Shown here: positions 26,569 to 34,708 of the stretch, one piece after another
Layout: the number at the start of each line of letters is the position of its first letter
How positions within the stretch are numbered: the stretch's first letter is position 1
Assembly: GCF_026130045.1 (NCBI RefSeq)
Contig: NZ_JAIBNX010000015.1
Span: forward strand, 1 to 59,834
Direction: 5' to 3'
From: Micromonospora sp. CPCC 205371
Lineage (GTDB): Bacteria; Actinomycetota; Actinomycetes; Mycobacteriales; Micromonosporaceae
DNA length: 59,834 nucleotides
Translations under genes and position numbers: made by a program
Notes under the pieces: generated by a model
Told to the model about the DNA's origin: nothing
What the model saw: the letters and a program-made list of their open reading frames with translations, nothing else
Database searches by the model: none

Positions 26569-27416
26569 CCCCCGAACAGGCCGCCACCGCCGCGAAGCCC
26601 GGCGTGCTGGAGCTGGGTGGGGCGTTCAGCGAAGATCCTCGTACGCTGCGCCGCGCCCGCCTCATGGGGCTGTCTGGCTGGGCGTTCTACGTCGCTGGCC
26701 GGGGTGGCGCCCTCGGCGACGTGCGCACCGACACCGTGGCCGCGGCGCTGGGCTTCATCGCACCGGAGGCGGTGGTCGACGGCTGGGAGGCCGCGCGCCG
26801 CGTCGTGCCGCCGATGGATGTGGCCGCCGCCCGGCTCGCGGAGTGCTGCCGGTGGGGCGTCGACAACCTCGGCGACTTCCCGCGGCTCGACAGGCTGACC
26901 GAGCTGGTCCAGCGGCTGGTCGTCTCGGCAGACCCGGCCGGCATGCCCCTGTTCGCCGCGTGGCGGGCGATGCCGGTGCCTGACGACGCGCCCGCGGCCC
27001 GCGCCGCCGTGCTGCTCCACCTGCTCCGGGAGTACCGGGGCGGCGGTCACCTGCTGGCCGTACGGGCCAGCGGCCTCACGCCGTTGGAGGCGATCATCGC
27101 TGGGCCGGATGGCGAGGCGGGCGCGGTGGCGTTCGGCTGGCAGCCCCCGTATCCGCCGATCGGCCCCCTGGTGCGCCGCCGCATGTGGGCCGAGGCCGTC
27201 ACCGACCGGATCAGCTCCAGCGCGTTCGCGGTGCTGGAGTCGTCGGAGCGGGTCGAACTCGTCGGCCTGCTCGACAGCGCCCTTCACATGGTGCAGTCCC
27301 GCACGGGCGCGAGCCCCAGAGAGGGCACCACCGACGACCTGGGAGCGGCCGCCCGCCGCGCGATGGGGGAGCAGGGCCCCGTAAATGGCGAGCGGGGCAA
27401 GCCGCCGGCCGCTTGA
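26565..27416 (+). CDS. SCO6745-family protein, function unknown
   Basis: 283 aa. It resembles a Streptomyces family I know as SCO6745: AARLMGLSGWAFYVAGRGGALG-like opening, then a middle PLFAAWRAMPVPDDAPAARAAVLLHLLREYRGGGHLLAV and a winged-helix-like end (RRRMWAEAVTDRISSSAFAVLESSERVELV). Helical, soluble, no catalytic motif visible. Coupled to the coiled-coil gene upstream and to the acetyltransferase gene downstream. Confidence 0.65.
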   Translation: MTPEQAATAAKPGVLELGGAFSEDPRTLRRARLMGLSGWAFYVAGRGGALGDVRTDTVAAALGFIAPEAVVDGWEAARRVVPPMDVAAARLAECCRWGVDNLGDFPRLDRLTELVQRLVVSADPAGMPLFAAWRAMPVPDDAPAARAAVLLHLLREYRGGGHLLAVRASGLTPLEAIIAGPDGEAGAVAFGWQPPYPPIGPLVRRRMWAEAVTDRISSSAFAVLESSERVELVGLLDSALHMVQSRTGASPREGTTDDLGAAARRAMGEQGPVNGERGKPPAA

Positions 27417-27424
27417 ATGCGGGG

Positions 27425-28435
27425 GTGGACCTTCCAAGCGGATGGACGACCCGGCGCCCGGTGCTCGATGACGACGTCCCGGCGATCCTGGCCATGGTGC
27501 ACGCCAGCGACATCGCGGCGGTTGGGCACCCCGACTTCACGGCTGACGACGTCCGCGAGGCGCTGACCTCGCCAAACATCGACCCGTCGGCCGACTCCTG
27601 GCTGGCGGTGACCCCCGATGGCACGGTGGCCGGCTGGGCGTACCTGGAGAACCCGAACGCCGGCGACCGCGAGTTCATCGAGGTGTACGTGCACCCCGAG
27701 CACGGCGTGCCCGCGCAGCGTCCGCTGCTCGCGCTGGTCCTGGCCCAGGTCGCGGAGCGGGCCGCCGCGTCCGGTCACCCTGAGGTCACCGTCCGCGGCG
27801 GGGGCATACCCAACGAGGAGAGCTGGCTCGCTGCCCTGCGCGAGGCCGGATTCGAGTTCGTCAAGCGGTACGCCCGGATGCGCCGGACCCTGACCGACCT
27901 GCCGCCCGAGCCGGTGCTGCCCGACGGCGTGACCGTCCGGCTGCTGCGCTCCGAAGACGACGCGGACATGCGCGACTTTCACCGCATCCTCGACACGGCC
28001 TTCCGCGACACGCCGGACTACGTACCGCTCAGCTACGAGCAGTGGCGCGAGAGAGTCGCCGCCCTGCCGAGCGTGACGTGGGACGAGTGGTTCGTCGCCT
28101 CGGTCGACGGCGTGCCGGCCGGCATCCTGCAATCGGCCGACCAGGCACTGGACCAGAACGAGGGCTGGGTCAAGCACCTCGCGGTCCTGGGCGAGTACCG
28201 CCGCCGGGGGCTGGGGGCGGCGCTGCTGGCGCGGGCGTTCGCCACGTACGCCGCGAAGGGGCGCGACACGGCCGGGCTGGGCGTCGACCGGACCAACCCG
28301 ACCCGTGCTGCCAACCTGTACACGGCCATGGGGATGAGCCCGGCCTTCGAGGTGGAGATGTACGAGCGGACGGTGACCGCTGCCGGCTACGGCGACGCGG
28401 TGCGCGTGGGGCGCGACCGGAGCGCCGCCACGTAG
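27425..28435 (+). CDS. GNAT family acetyltransferase, tandem GNAT domains
   Basis: About 336 aa with two GNAT folds. The first (residues 1-150) is degenerate: REFIEVYVHPEHGVPAQRPLLALV. The second keeps the acetyl-CoA loop: HLAVLGEYRRRGLGAALLARAFATYAAKG, then NPTRAANLYTAMGMSP. The two-domain layout recalls mycothiol synthase, but I would not name it that. Start is ambiguous: GTG at 27425, or a TTG at 27413 overlapping the upstream stop (TTGA). The 3' end overlaps the convergent GGCT gene by 49 bp. Confidence 0.85.
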   Translation: MDLPSGWTTRRPVLDDDVPAILAMVHASDIAAVGHPDFTADDVREALTSPNIDPSADSWLAVTPDGTVAGWAYLENPNAGDREFIEVYVHPEHGVPAQRPLLALVLAQVAERAAASGHPEVTVRGGGIPNEESWLAALREAGFEFVKRYARMRRTLTDLPPEPVLPDGVTVRLLRSEDDADMRDFHRILDTAFRDTPDYVPLSYEQWRERVAALPSVTWDEWFVASVDGVPAGILQSADQALDQNEGWVKHLAVLGEYRRRGLGAALLARAFATYAAKGRDTAGLGVDRTNPTRAANLYTAMGMSPAFEVEMYERTVTAAGYGDAVRVGRDRSAAT

Positions 28436-28842
28436 TCGTCCGGGGCGCCCGCCTTCTCCGCCGCGTTGGCGATCTCAGACAGGTACCAGGCGGTCGGCAT
28501 GCCGCCCTCGTACCCGTCGAAGACGTACACCCAGGCGGTTATCTCGCCGTCGAGCGTGACGACGCGCACGGTCAGCTTGCGGTAGGTGCCCGCCACCACG
28601 CCCTCGACCTCGTCGAGTTGGGCGGCGTCCCAAGGGTGGACGTCGTAGATCGACACGAAGACGCGGTCACCTGGTGACTCCACGATCGTCGTGACCGACC
28701 CTTCCCATCCGAGCACCCCCTCGCCGGCGAAGGTGAGGCGCCAGCCTTCCAGCCAGCCGGTGCCCACCATGGGCGAATGCGGACAGTAAGCACGCATCCG
28801 AGCGGGATCGAGGTTAGAGCCGTACGCGGCGTAATGACGCAC
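28387..28842 (-). CDS. Gamma-glutamylcyclotransferase-fold protein
   Basis: About 151 aa, typical for the family. RHYAAYGSNLDPARM at the start is the substrate-phosphate-binding YGSNL motif, and DEVEGVVAGTYRK carries the likely acid/base Glu. Members cyclise gamma-glutamyl amines to 5-oxoproline, but many bacterial ones are untested. The GTG at 28842 is chosen because TATCGT (28855-28850) ends 7 nt before it, predicting a leaderless mRNA; a longer reading adds 46 unlike residues. Confidence 0.85.
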   Translation of the reverse strand: MRHYAAYGSNLDPARMRAYCPHSPMVGTGWLEGWRLTFAGEGVLGWEGSVTTIVESPGDRVFVSIYDVHPWDAAQLDEVEGVVAGTYRKLTVRVVTLDGEITAWVYVFDGYEGGMPTAWYLSEIANAAEKAGAPDDYVAALRSRPTRTASP

Positions 28843-28914
28843 GGCGATGACGATAGCCCGGCAGACGGGTGGGGGAGAATACGACGGAGCGTGTCGAGTC
28901 CTTCTGGGGGGAAA

Positions 28915-30318
28915 ATGAGCCGCATCGTGATCATCGGCGGAGGTCCGGCTGGGTACGAGGCCGCACTTGTGGCCGCCCAACTCGACGCCGACGTGACGGT
29001 GGTCGAGGCCGAGGGTGCAGGCGGTGCCTGCGTGTTGTCCGACTGTGTGCCATCGAAGACCTTTATTGCCAGCTCAGACGTGGTGACCGGTTACCGGGAC
29101 ACGGAAGAGTTCGGCGTGCACTCAGACGGGCTGGAGGCCGTCACGGTCGACGCGAGCGCCGTGCACGAGCGGGTCAAGCGGCTCGCGCTGGCGCAGTCCA
29201 GCGACATCCAGGCGAAGCTGATCAAGGCGGGTGTGACATTTGTCCAAGGGCGGGCGCGGCTTGGCGAAGACACGCTCGGTCACACGCACCGTGTGATCGT
29301 GTCGTCCGAGGGTGGCAACGGAGAGTATTCGGTCGACGCCTCGACCGTGCTGATCGCCACCGGCGCGACCCCGCGCGTGCTGCCCAGCGCGGTGCCGGAC
29401 GGCGAGCGCATCCTGACCTGGCGGCAGGTCTATGACCTGCCAGAACTGCCCGAGCACCTGATCGTGATCGGCTCCGGCGTGACCGGCGCCGAGTTCGCTA
29501 GTGCCTATCTGGCCATGGGCGTCAAGGTCACGCTGGTGTCCAGCCGCGACCGGGTCATGCCGCACGAGGACGCCGACGCCGCCATGGCGATCGAAGAGGT
29601 GTTCCGGGCCAGGGGCATGACGATCCTGGGCAACTCCCGGGCCCAGGCGGTCAGCCGCACGGCAGACGGGGTGCTCGTCGAGCTGGCCGACGGATCGAGG
29701 GTGGTGGGCAGCCACGCGCTCATGGCGGTCGGCTCCGTGCCCAACACCGCCGACCTGGGCCTGGAGCAGTACGGGGTCACGGTCGCGAAGGGCGGTTACC
29801 TGACCGTCGACCGCGTCTCGCGTACCAACGTGCCCGGCATCTACGCGGCCGGCGACTGCACCGGGGTGCTGCCACTCGCGAGCGTCGCGGCCATGCAGGG
29901 CCGGATCGCGATGTGGCACGCGCTCGGCGAGGCGGTCCAGCCGCTGCGCCTGCGCACCGTCTCCGCAAACGTCTTCACCGACCCGGAGTTGGCCACCGTC
30001 GGCGTCTCGCAGGACGAGGTCGACTCGGGCAAGGTGCCGGCCCGGCAGGTGATGCTGCCGCTGACCGGCAACGCGCGGGCGAAGATGGCAGGTCTGACCG
30101 ACGGGTTCGTCAAGCTCTTCTGCCGTCCCGCCATGGGCACGGTCATCGGTGGCGTCGTGGTGGCGCCCAAGGCGAGCGAGCTGATCCTGCCGATCACGAT
30201 GGCGGTGGAGAATCACATGACCGTGGACCAGCTGGCCCACACGATCACGATCTACCCGTCGCTGTCCGGCTCGATCGCTGAGGCGGCGCGCCAGCTGATG
30301 CTCCACGAGCTGGAGTAG
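28915..30318 (+). CDS. lpdA: NAD(P)H-quinone dehydrogenase, LpdA-like flavoprotein disulfide reductase
   Basis: 467 aa. FAD site IVIIGGGPAGYEAALVAAQ, NAD site VIGSGVTGAEFASAY, second FAD site GIYAAGDCTGVLPLASVA. A CX4C pair (Cys39, Cys44 in GGACVLSDCVPSK) is at the redox-disulphide position, but the C-terminal HxHPTLSE of true lipoamide dehydrogenases is replaced by ITIYPSLSGS, as in actinobacterial LpdA, which reduces quinones. GGGGGG precedes the ATG at 28915. Its 3' end overlaps the convergent DedA gene by 74 bp. Confidence 0.9.
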   Translation: MSRIVIIGGGPAGYEAALVAAQLDADVTVVEAEGAGGACVLSDCVPSKTFIASSDVVTGYRDTEEFGVHSDGLEAVTVDASAVHERVKRLALAQSSDIQAKLIKAGVTFVQGRARLGEDTLGHTHRVIVSSEGGNGEYSVDASTVLIATGATPRVLPSAVPDGERILTWRQVYDLPELPEHLIVIGSGVTGAEFASAYLAMGVKVTLVSSRDRVMPHEDADAAMAIEEVFRARGMTILGNSRAQAVSRTADGVLVELADGSRVVGSHALMAVGSVPNTADLGLEQYGVTVAKGGYLTVDRVSRTNVPGIYAAGDCTGVLPLASVAAMQGRIAMWHALGEAVQPLRLRTVSANVFTDPELATVGVSQDEVDSGKVPARQVMLPLTGNARAKMAGLTDGFVKLFCRPAMGTVIGGVVVAPKASELILPITMAVENHMTVDQLAHTITIYPSLSGSIAEAARQLMLHELE

Positions 30319-30904
30319 GGGCCGCCGGGCTGGCGAGCGCGAGAGCCCAGCCCGCCGCCGCGAAGATGGTCGCGGCTGTGGCGGCGACGGCGAAGAGGCG
30401 CCAGGCAGACGCAGTCAGGGCCGCGCCGCCCAGGTGCCCCACCAGGCCGCCGTACGCGGCCCAGGCGAGCGCGGCGGCGCCCTCGTACGGCAGGAACAGC
30501 CGGTACGGGTACCGCGTGCGGCCGGCGTGGAAGCAGGCGGCCATCCGCCCACCGGGCACGAACCGGCACAGGAAGATCGTCACCGGACCGGGGCGGCGCA
30601 GGCCTCGGGTGAACCGCTCAGCCGCTGCCCGCACCCGGCTGGCGCCCACGAGCGTGCCGGACGAGTGTGACTGCCGGGTCAGCCGCCCAAGGAGATAACA
30701 CGCCAGATCGCCAGAGAACACGCCGAGCGCGCCCACCGCCACGATCAGGGGCAGGTTGAGCCCCCCGTACACCGTCAGCGCCCCGCCCGTGATCATCAAC
30801 GCCTGTGTCGGCACGATCGGCACGAACGCGTCGACCCACAGCAGGGCCAGAAGCAGCACATACGCGGTCACGGGCGAGGCGACGCCGCTCAGCAGTTCGA
30901 GCAC
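30245..30904 (-). CDS. DedA/VTT-domain family membrane protein
   Basis: About 219 aa. Family core FVPIVPTQALMITGGAL, YLLGRLTRQ, and the re-entrant Arg motif FLCRFVPGGRMAACFHAGRTRYPYRLFLPYEGAAALAWA. Four or more membrane helices. The DedA family includes undecaprenyl-phosphate and phosphatidylethanolamine translocases. The GTG at 30904 has GGGAGG 7 nt upstream and is preferred over an upstream ATG-type start. The Pro/Ser-rich tail is read on the antisense of the lpdA-like gene. Confidence 0.88.
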   Translation of the reverse strand: MLELLSGVASPVTAYVLLLALLWVDAFVPIVPTQALMITGGALTVYGGLNLPLIVAVGALGVFSGDLACYLLGRLTRQSHSSGTLVGASRVRAAAERFTRGLRRPGPVTIFLCRFVPGGRMAACFHAGRTRYPYRLFLPYEGAAALAWAAYGGLVGHLGGAALTASAWRLFAVAATAATIFAAAGWALALASPAAPTPARGASAGAPPQRSSRTATGRS

Positions 30905-31080
30905 GCCGGACCTCCCTCCACCCGCCGTCAGGATAGTTTCCCGGACCGCTGTCAAGCTGGGAATTCTCGCTCAGCCAGATCTCAGCAAGCGTCTTGCGCC
31001 GTCACCGCCCGCCGGAGGCGTACCGTTGCAGATGAGCGCGTTGAGGCCGGGTCCCCCGTTCCTGGTCTCCCGAGGCGCTC

Positions 31081-31115
31081 ATGGACCGCCGGCAGGTCCC
31101 GTGCCGGCGGTCCAT
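31081..31115. terminator. Perfect 14-bp hairpin between DedA and ATP-grasp genes
   Basis: ATGGACCGCCGGCA-N7-TGCCGGCGGTCCAT is a perfect stem with a 7-nt loop and no U tract. It lies in the 261-bp gap upstream of the operon that starts at 31166 and before its promoter, so it cannot attenuate the predicted leaderless transcript. It may end a short upstream RNA. A TACCGT hexamer at 31021-31026 is a possible start for one. Confidence 0.5.
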
Positions 31116-31153
31116 CATGTAACTCGCGTTACGCATGCGCAACGTGATCGGCG

Positions 31154-31159
31154 TAGCGT
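31154..31159 (+). promoter_or_regulatory. -10 element of the ATP-grasp operon, leaderless
   Basis: TAGCGT ends 6 nt before the ATG at 31166. No strong -35 is visible. Confidence 0.45.
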
Positions 31160-31165
31160 CGGGCC

Positions 31166-32749
31166 ATGGCGGATCTTTTCGAGGACTATCGCCTCGGCCC
31201 AGGCTGGGACGAGATGTTTGGCGAGGCCAGCATGCCGCGCGCCTCGTACGAGGCGCTGCACGCCACCCTCCAGCCGCTGTCCAGCGCCGAGCTTGGCGTC
31301 CGCGCCGAGGTGCTGGCGCGCGCCTTCCTCGATCAGGGCATCACGTTCGCGCTGAAGGGCGTCGAACGGCCGTTTCCGCTCGACATCGTGCCCCGCATCA
31401 TCGCCGCCGACGAATGGCGCACCGTCGAGGCCGGGGTGGGGCAGCGCATCCGCGCGCTGGAGGCGTTCCTCGCCGACGTGTACGGCGCCGGACAGGTGCT
31501 CGCCGACGGGGTGGTGCCCCGGAAGGTCGTGGTGACCAGCGCGCACTTCCACCGTGAGGCCGCCGGCATCACACCGCACAACGGGGTACGCGTCCACGTG
31601 GCGGGCGTCGACCTGATCCGCGACGAGCAGGGCACGTTCCGGGTGCTGGAAGACAACGTGCGGGTGCCCTCCGGCGTCAGCTATGTGATGGAGAACCGGC
31701 GGGCGATGGCGCACGTGCTGCCCGAGGTGTTCGCGTCCACCCGCGTCCAGCCCGTCGACTCGTACCCGGGGCAGCTCCTGCGCGCGCTGCGCGCGGCCGC
31801 GCCGGTCGGCGTGAGCGAGCCCACCGTCGTCGTCCTCACGCCCGGCGTCTTCAACTCGGCCTACTTCGAGCACGCCTTGCTCGCCCGTGAGATGGGGGTC
31901 GAGCTGGTGGAAGGGCGCGACCTCATCTGCGTCGGCAACGAGGTGGCCATGCGCACCACGGCGGGCGAACGGCGGGTCGACGTCATCTACCGCCGGGTCG
32001 ACGACGAGTTCCTCGATCCGGTGCACTTCCGCGCCGACTCGGTGGTCGGCTGCGCGGGCCTGCTCAACGCCGCCCGCGCCGGCCGGGTCACGATCGCCAA
32101 CGCGGTCGGCAACGGGGTCGCTGACGACAAGCTGCTCTACACCTACGTCCCCGAGCTGATCCGGTACTACCTCGACGAGGAGCCGATCCTGCCCAACGTC
32201 GAGACGTACCGCCTCGACGACGACCCGGACGTGCTGTCCCACGTGATCGATCGCCTCGACCAGCTCGTGCTCAAGCCGGTCGACGGCTCGGGCGGTACCG
32301 GCATCGTCATCGGATCGCAGGCCACCGACCAAGAGCTGGCGAAGCTGCGCGAGCGGGTCGAAAAGGACCCGCGCGGTTGGATCGCCCAGCGCGAGGTGGC
32401 CCTGTCGATGGTGCCCACGCTCGTCGGCAACCGGCTGCGTGCCCGGCACGTCGACCTGCGGCCGTTCGCGGTCAACGACGGCGAAAACGTGTGGGTGCTG
32501 CCCGGCGGGCTCACCCGCGTCGCGCTGCCGGAAGGCGCGCTGGTCGTCAACTCCAGCCAGGGCGGCGGCTCCAAGGACACGTGGGTACTGACCGACGGCC
32601 TGACCGACCAGGTGGTGCTTGAAGAGGCCCTCGATCCGCCGGTCACCGTCACGCCCACCTCGCATGGGCCCGATCCCGGTCCGGACCTCGGTCCGGTCTC
32701 CGCCCAGCAGCAGCAACAGCAGCAGGCCGCGAGGAGTACGCCGTGCTGA
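31166..32749 (+). CDS. Circularly permuted type 2 ATP-grasp protein
   Basis: 527 aa. Landmarks: FALKGVERPFPLDIVPRII, FHREAAGITPHNGVRVHVAGVDLIRD, RVLEDNVRVPSGVSYVMENR, VIYRRVDDEFLDPVHF and the ATP-binding LVLKPVDGSGGTGIVIGSQA. First of a three-gene operon with Alpha-E and transglutaminase proteins, conserved in many bacteria (Rv2411c-Rv2409c in M. tuberculosis, from memory) but of uncertain function; peptide-bond formation on an unknown substrate has been suggested for the family. The C-terminus ends in a run of seven Gln encoded by CAG/CAA, unusual here. The stop overlaps the next start. Confidence 0.92.
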   Translation: MADLFEDYRLGPGWDEMFGEASMPRASYEALHATLQPLSSAELGVRAEVLARAFLDQGITFALKGVERPFPLDIVPRIIAADEWRTVEAGVGQRIRALEAFLADVYGAGQVLADGVVPRKVVVTSAHFHREAAGITPHNGVRVHVAGVDLIRDEQGTFRVLEDNVRVPSGVSYVMENRRAMAHVLPEVFASTRVQPVDSYPGQLLRALRAAAPVGVSEPTVVVLTPGVFNSAYFEHALLAREMGVELVEGRDLICVGNEVAMRTTAGERRVDVIYRRVDDEFLDPVHFRADSVVGCAGLLNAARAGRVTIANAVGNGVADDKLLYTYVPELIRYYLDEEPILPNVETYRLDDDPDVLSHVIDRLDQLVLKPVDGSGGTGIVIGSQATDQELAKLRERVEKDPRGWIAQREVALSMVPTLVGNRLRARHVDLRPFAVNDGENVWVLPGGLTRVALPEGALVVNSSQGGGSKDTWVLTDGLTDQVVLEEALDPPVTVTPTSHGPDPGPDLGPVSAQQQQQQQAARSTPC

Positions 32750-33681
32750 GCCGGATCGCCGAATCCCTGTACTGGATCGGCCGCTACGTCGAGCGGGCCG
32801 AAGATACCGCCCGCATCCTCGACGTGCACCTGTACCGGATGCTCGCCGACCCGTGGGTCGACGAGGAGACCGCCTGCCGTTCGCTGCTCGGCGTGATGGG
32901 CGTGTCCAAAGTGGAACCGCCCTACTCGGCGGCCCGCGTGGTCGGGCTGCTCGGGCTCGATGAGAGCAACCCCAGCTCGGTCGTCGGTGCGCTGGCCGCT
33001 GCCCGGGAAAACGCCCGGGGCGCGCGCGAGACCGTCTCGTCGGAGATGTGGGAAACCCTGAACGCCACGTGGCACGGGCTGCCGGACGCCCGGCGGCGGG
33101 TCGAGCAGCAGGGCGTCCACGCGTTCTTCCGGTGGGTGCGGGAGCGCTGCGCGGTGATGGCGGGGCTCACCGACGCCACCATGAGCCGTGACGAGGGCTG
33201 GCTCTTCCTGGTACTCGGGCGCAGCATCGAGCGGGTCGACATGACCGCGCGGCTGCTGTCGACGCACGTGCGCGCCGGTGGCAGCATCCCGTCCTGGTTG
33301 ACCCTGCTGCGCTCCTGCGGTGCCTGGGAGACCTACCTGCGCACCTATCGGGGCTCCCTCGACGACCGTCACGCCGCCGAGTTCCTGCTGCTCGACCGGC
33401 TCTTTCCGCGCTCGGTCTTCGCCGCACTGTCCGCCGCCGAGTCGTGCCTCGCCGACCTCGAACCCGACCAGGGTCGCGCCGGCGTCGCCACCGACGCGCA
33501 GCGGATCGTCGGCCGGTCCCGCACCAACCTGGAGTTCCGCGGCGCCGACGAGCTGATCGCCGATCTGGGATCGGTGCTGGGCGGCCTGGAGCGCACGTGT
33601 TCGCAGGTCAACGATGCGGTGTCGCGGCGCTACTTCCGCCAGACGTCAGCGGTCATGTGGGTTTCGGAGGCGGTGGCTTAG
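32743..33681 (+). CDS. Alpha-E domain protein
   Basis: 312 aa, all-helical. MLSRIAESLYWIGRYVERAEDTARILDVHLYRML is the signature opening, and FLVLGRSIERVDMTARLLSTHV and FRGADELIADLGSVLGGLERTCSQVNDAVSRRYF the later repeats. The domain always accompanies ATP-grasp and transglutaminase partners; its role is unknown. GTG start overlaps the ATP-grasp stop by 7 bp; the transglutaminase follows immediately. Confidence 0.92.
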   Translation: MLSRIAESLYWIGRYVERAEDTARILDVHLYRMLADPWVDEETACRSLLGVMGVSKVEPPYSAARVVGLLGLDESNPSSVVGALAAARENARGARETVSSEMWETLNATWHGLPDARRRVEQQGVHAFFRWVRERCAVMAGLTDATMSRDEGWLFLVLGRSIERVDMTARLLSTHVRAGGSIPSWLTLLRSCGAWETYLRTYRGSLDDRHAAEFLLLDRLFPRSVFAALSAAESCLADLEPDQGRAGVATDAQRIVGRSRTNLEFRGADELIADLGSVLGGLERTCSQVNDAVSRRYFRQTSAVMWVSEAVA

Positions 33682-34539
33682 TTGGTGCAGAGTTGGCGGC
33701 TGCGGGTGCAGCACAAGACCGGGTTCACGTACGCGGGCAAGGTCAGCTCGTCGTACAACGAGGCCCGGATGTCGCCGCGCAACGAGCCGCACCAGGCGGT
33801 GCTCGACGCGCGCGTGGAGGTGTGGCCGCCGGCCCGCACCTACCGGTACGACGACTACTGGGGCACGGCGGTCACCGCGTTCGACGTACACGCCGCGCAC
33901 GAGGCGCTTCAGGTCACCGCAACCGCGACGGTCGAGACCCTTCCAGCGGGCGATCGACTGACCAGCGACGGTGCGAGCTGGACCGACCTGGCGGCCCCAG
34001 AAAACGTCGACCGCTGGCACGAACTGTTGCTGCCCACGCCGCGCACGGCGCTCGACGAGGAGCTGACCGAACTGGCTGAGTCGATCAAGGGCGGCCACGC
34101 CACCCCACAGGAGTACGCGGTGGACGTCTGCGAGCGGGTGCGGGCCGAGGTCGAGTACCAGCCCGGCGCGACCGGGGTGCAGACCGACGCGGTACACGCC
34201 TGGCGGCAGCGCAAGGGCGTCTGCCAGGACATCAGCCATCTGGTCGTCGGGCTGCTGCGGGCGGCCGGGGTGCCGGCGCGGTACGTGTCCGGGTACCTGC
34301 ACCCTTCGTCGAAGGCCGCCATCGGCGAGACCGTGGTCGGGCAGAGCCACGCCTGGCCCGAGTGGTGGGTCGGCCGGTGGATGGCCTTCGACGCCACGAA
34401 CGGCATACCGGTCGGCGAGCAGCACGTCGTGGTGGGGCGGGGCCGCGAGTACGGCGACGTGCCGCCGCTCAAGGGCGTCTACTCGGGCCCGGCAAACACC
34501 GGACAGGGCGTCGAGGTCGCTATTACTCGTTTGCGATGA
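33682..34539 (+). CDS. Transglutaminase-like cysteine protease family protein
   Basis: 285 aa. Bacterial transglutaminase N-terminal domain (RLRVQHKTGFTYAGKVSSSYNEARMSP) and papain-like core: catalytic Cys in RKGVCQDISHLVVGLLRAAGVPARYVSGYL, His in SHAWPEWWVGRWMAFDATNG, then Asp. It probably hydrolyses or rearranges an amide. The start is either the TTG at 33682 directly after the Alpha-E stop, or the GTG three bases on. Last gene of the operon; the ThrRS leader begins 17 bp downstream. Confidence 0.9.
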   Translation: MVQSWRLRVQHKTGFTYAGKVSSSYNEARMSPRNEPHQAVLDARVEVWPPARTYRYDDYWGTAVTAFDVHAAHEALQVTATATVETLPAGDRLTSDGASWTDLAAPENVDRWHELLLPTPRTALDEELTELAESIKGGHATPQEYAVDVCERVRAEVEYQPGATGVQTDAVHAWRQRKGVCQDISHLVVGLLRAAGVPARYVSGYLHPSSKAAIGETVVGQSHAWPEWWVGRWMAFDATNGIPVGEQHVVVGRGREYGDVPPLKGVYSGPANTGQGVEVAITRLR

Positions 34540-34543
34540 AGCG

Positions 34544-34549
34544 TATGGT
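34544..34549 (+). promoter_or_regulatory. -10 element for the thr leader peptide
   Basis: TATGGT ends 7 nt before the leader-peptide ATG at 34557, predicting a leaderless transcript. No clear -35; readthrough from the transglutaminase operon is also possible. Confidence 0.45.
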
Positions 34550-34556
34550 TGGGTTC

Positions 34557-34610
34557 ATGCGCAGCGCATTCGTCACGACGACGCCGGGTCACCCCGGCGC
34601 CGCGTCGTGA
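34557..34610 (+). CDS. Threonine leader peptide of a ThrRS-like gene
   Basis: 17 codons, MRSAFVTTTPGHPGAAS, with three consecutive ACG threonine codons at positions 7-9. The Thr codons lie inside segment 1 of a four-segment RNA, as in classical attenuation: a ribosome stalled for charged Thr-tRNA covers segment 1 and frees segment 2. It has no Shine-Dalgarno but a -10 hexamer 7 nt upstream, so leaderless translation is expected. The gene it precedes is a threonyl-tRNA synthetase homologue, which makes the Thr codons meaningful. Confidence 0.75.
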   Translation: MRSAFVTTTPGHPGAAS

Positions 34611-34668
34611 TGCGCTGACCACGACATCCAAAGGCCCCGGGGCAATCCGCTCCGGGGCCTTTGTCGTG
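34574..34668 (+). promoter_or_regulatory. Transcription attenuator controlling the ThrRS-like gene
   Basis: Segment 1 (34574-34588, containing the Thr codons) pairs with segment 2 (34592-34609). Segment 2 can instead pair with segment 3: its CCCCGG and GTCGTG match CCGGGG and CACGAC in 34620-34642. Segment 3 also forms the 5' arm of the terminator with segment 4 (34652-34668). The pairings are mutually exclusive in the textbook order. Stalling at Thr codons should favour 2:3 and readthrough. Confidence 0.7.
34630..34662 (+). terminator. Intrinsic terminator of the Thr attenuator
   Basis: AAAGGCCCCGG (34630-34640) pairs with CCGGGGCCTTT (34652-34662), an 11-bp stem. CACGAC (34620-34625) and GTCGTG (34663-34668) can extend it. 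Only three T at the stem end, no long U tract, as is common in high-GC organisms. Confidence 0.7.
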
Positions 34669-34708
34669 CCTCTCGGCGGGTCGCCCCAGATATCCGTCAG
34701 GAGGAGAA

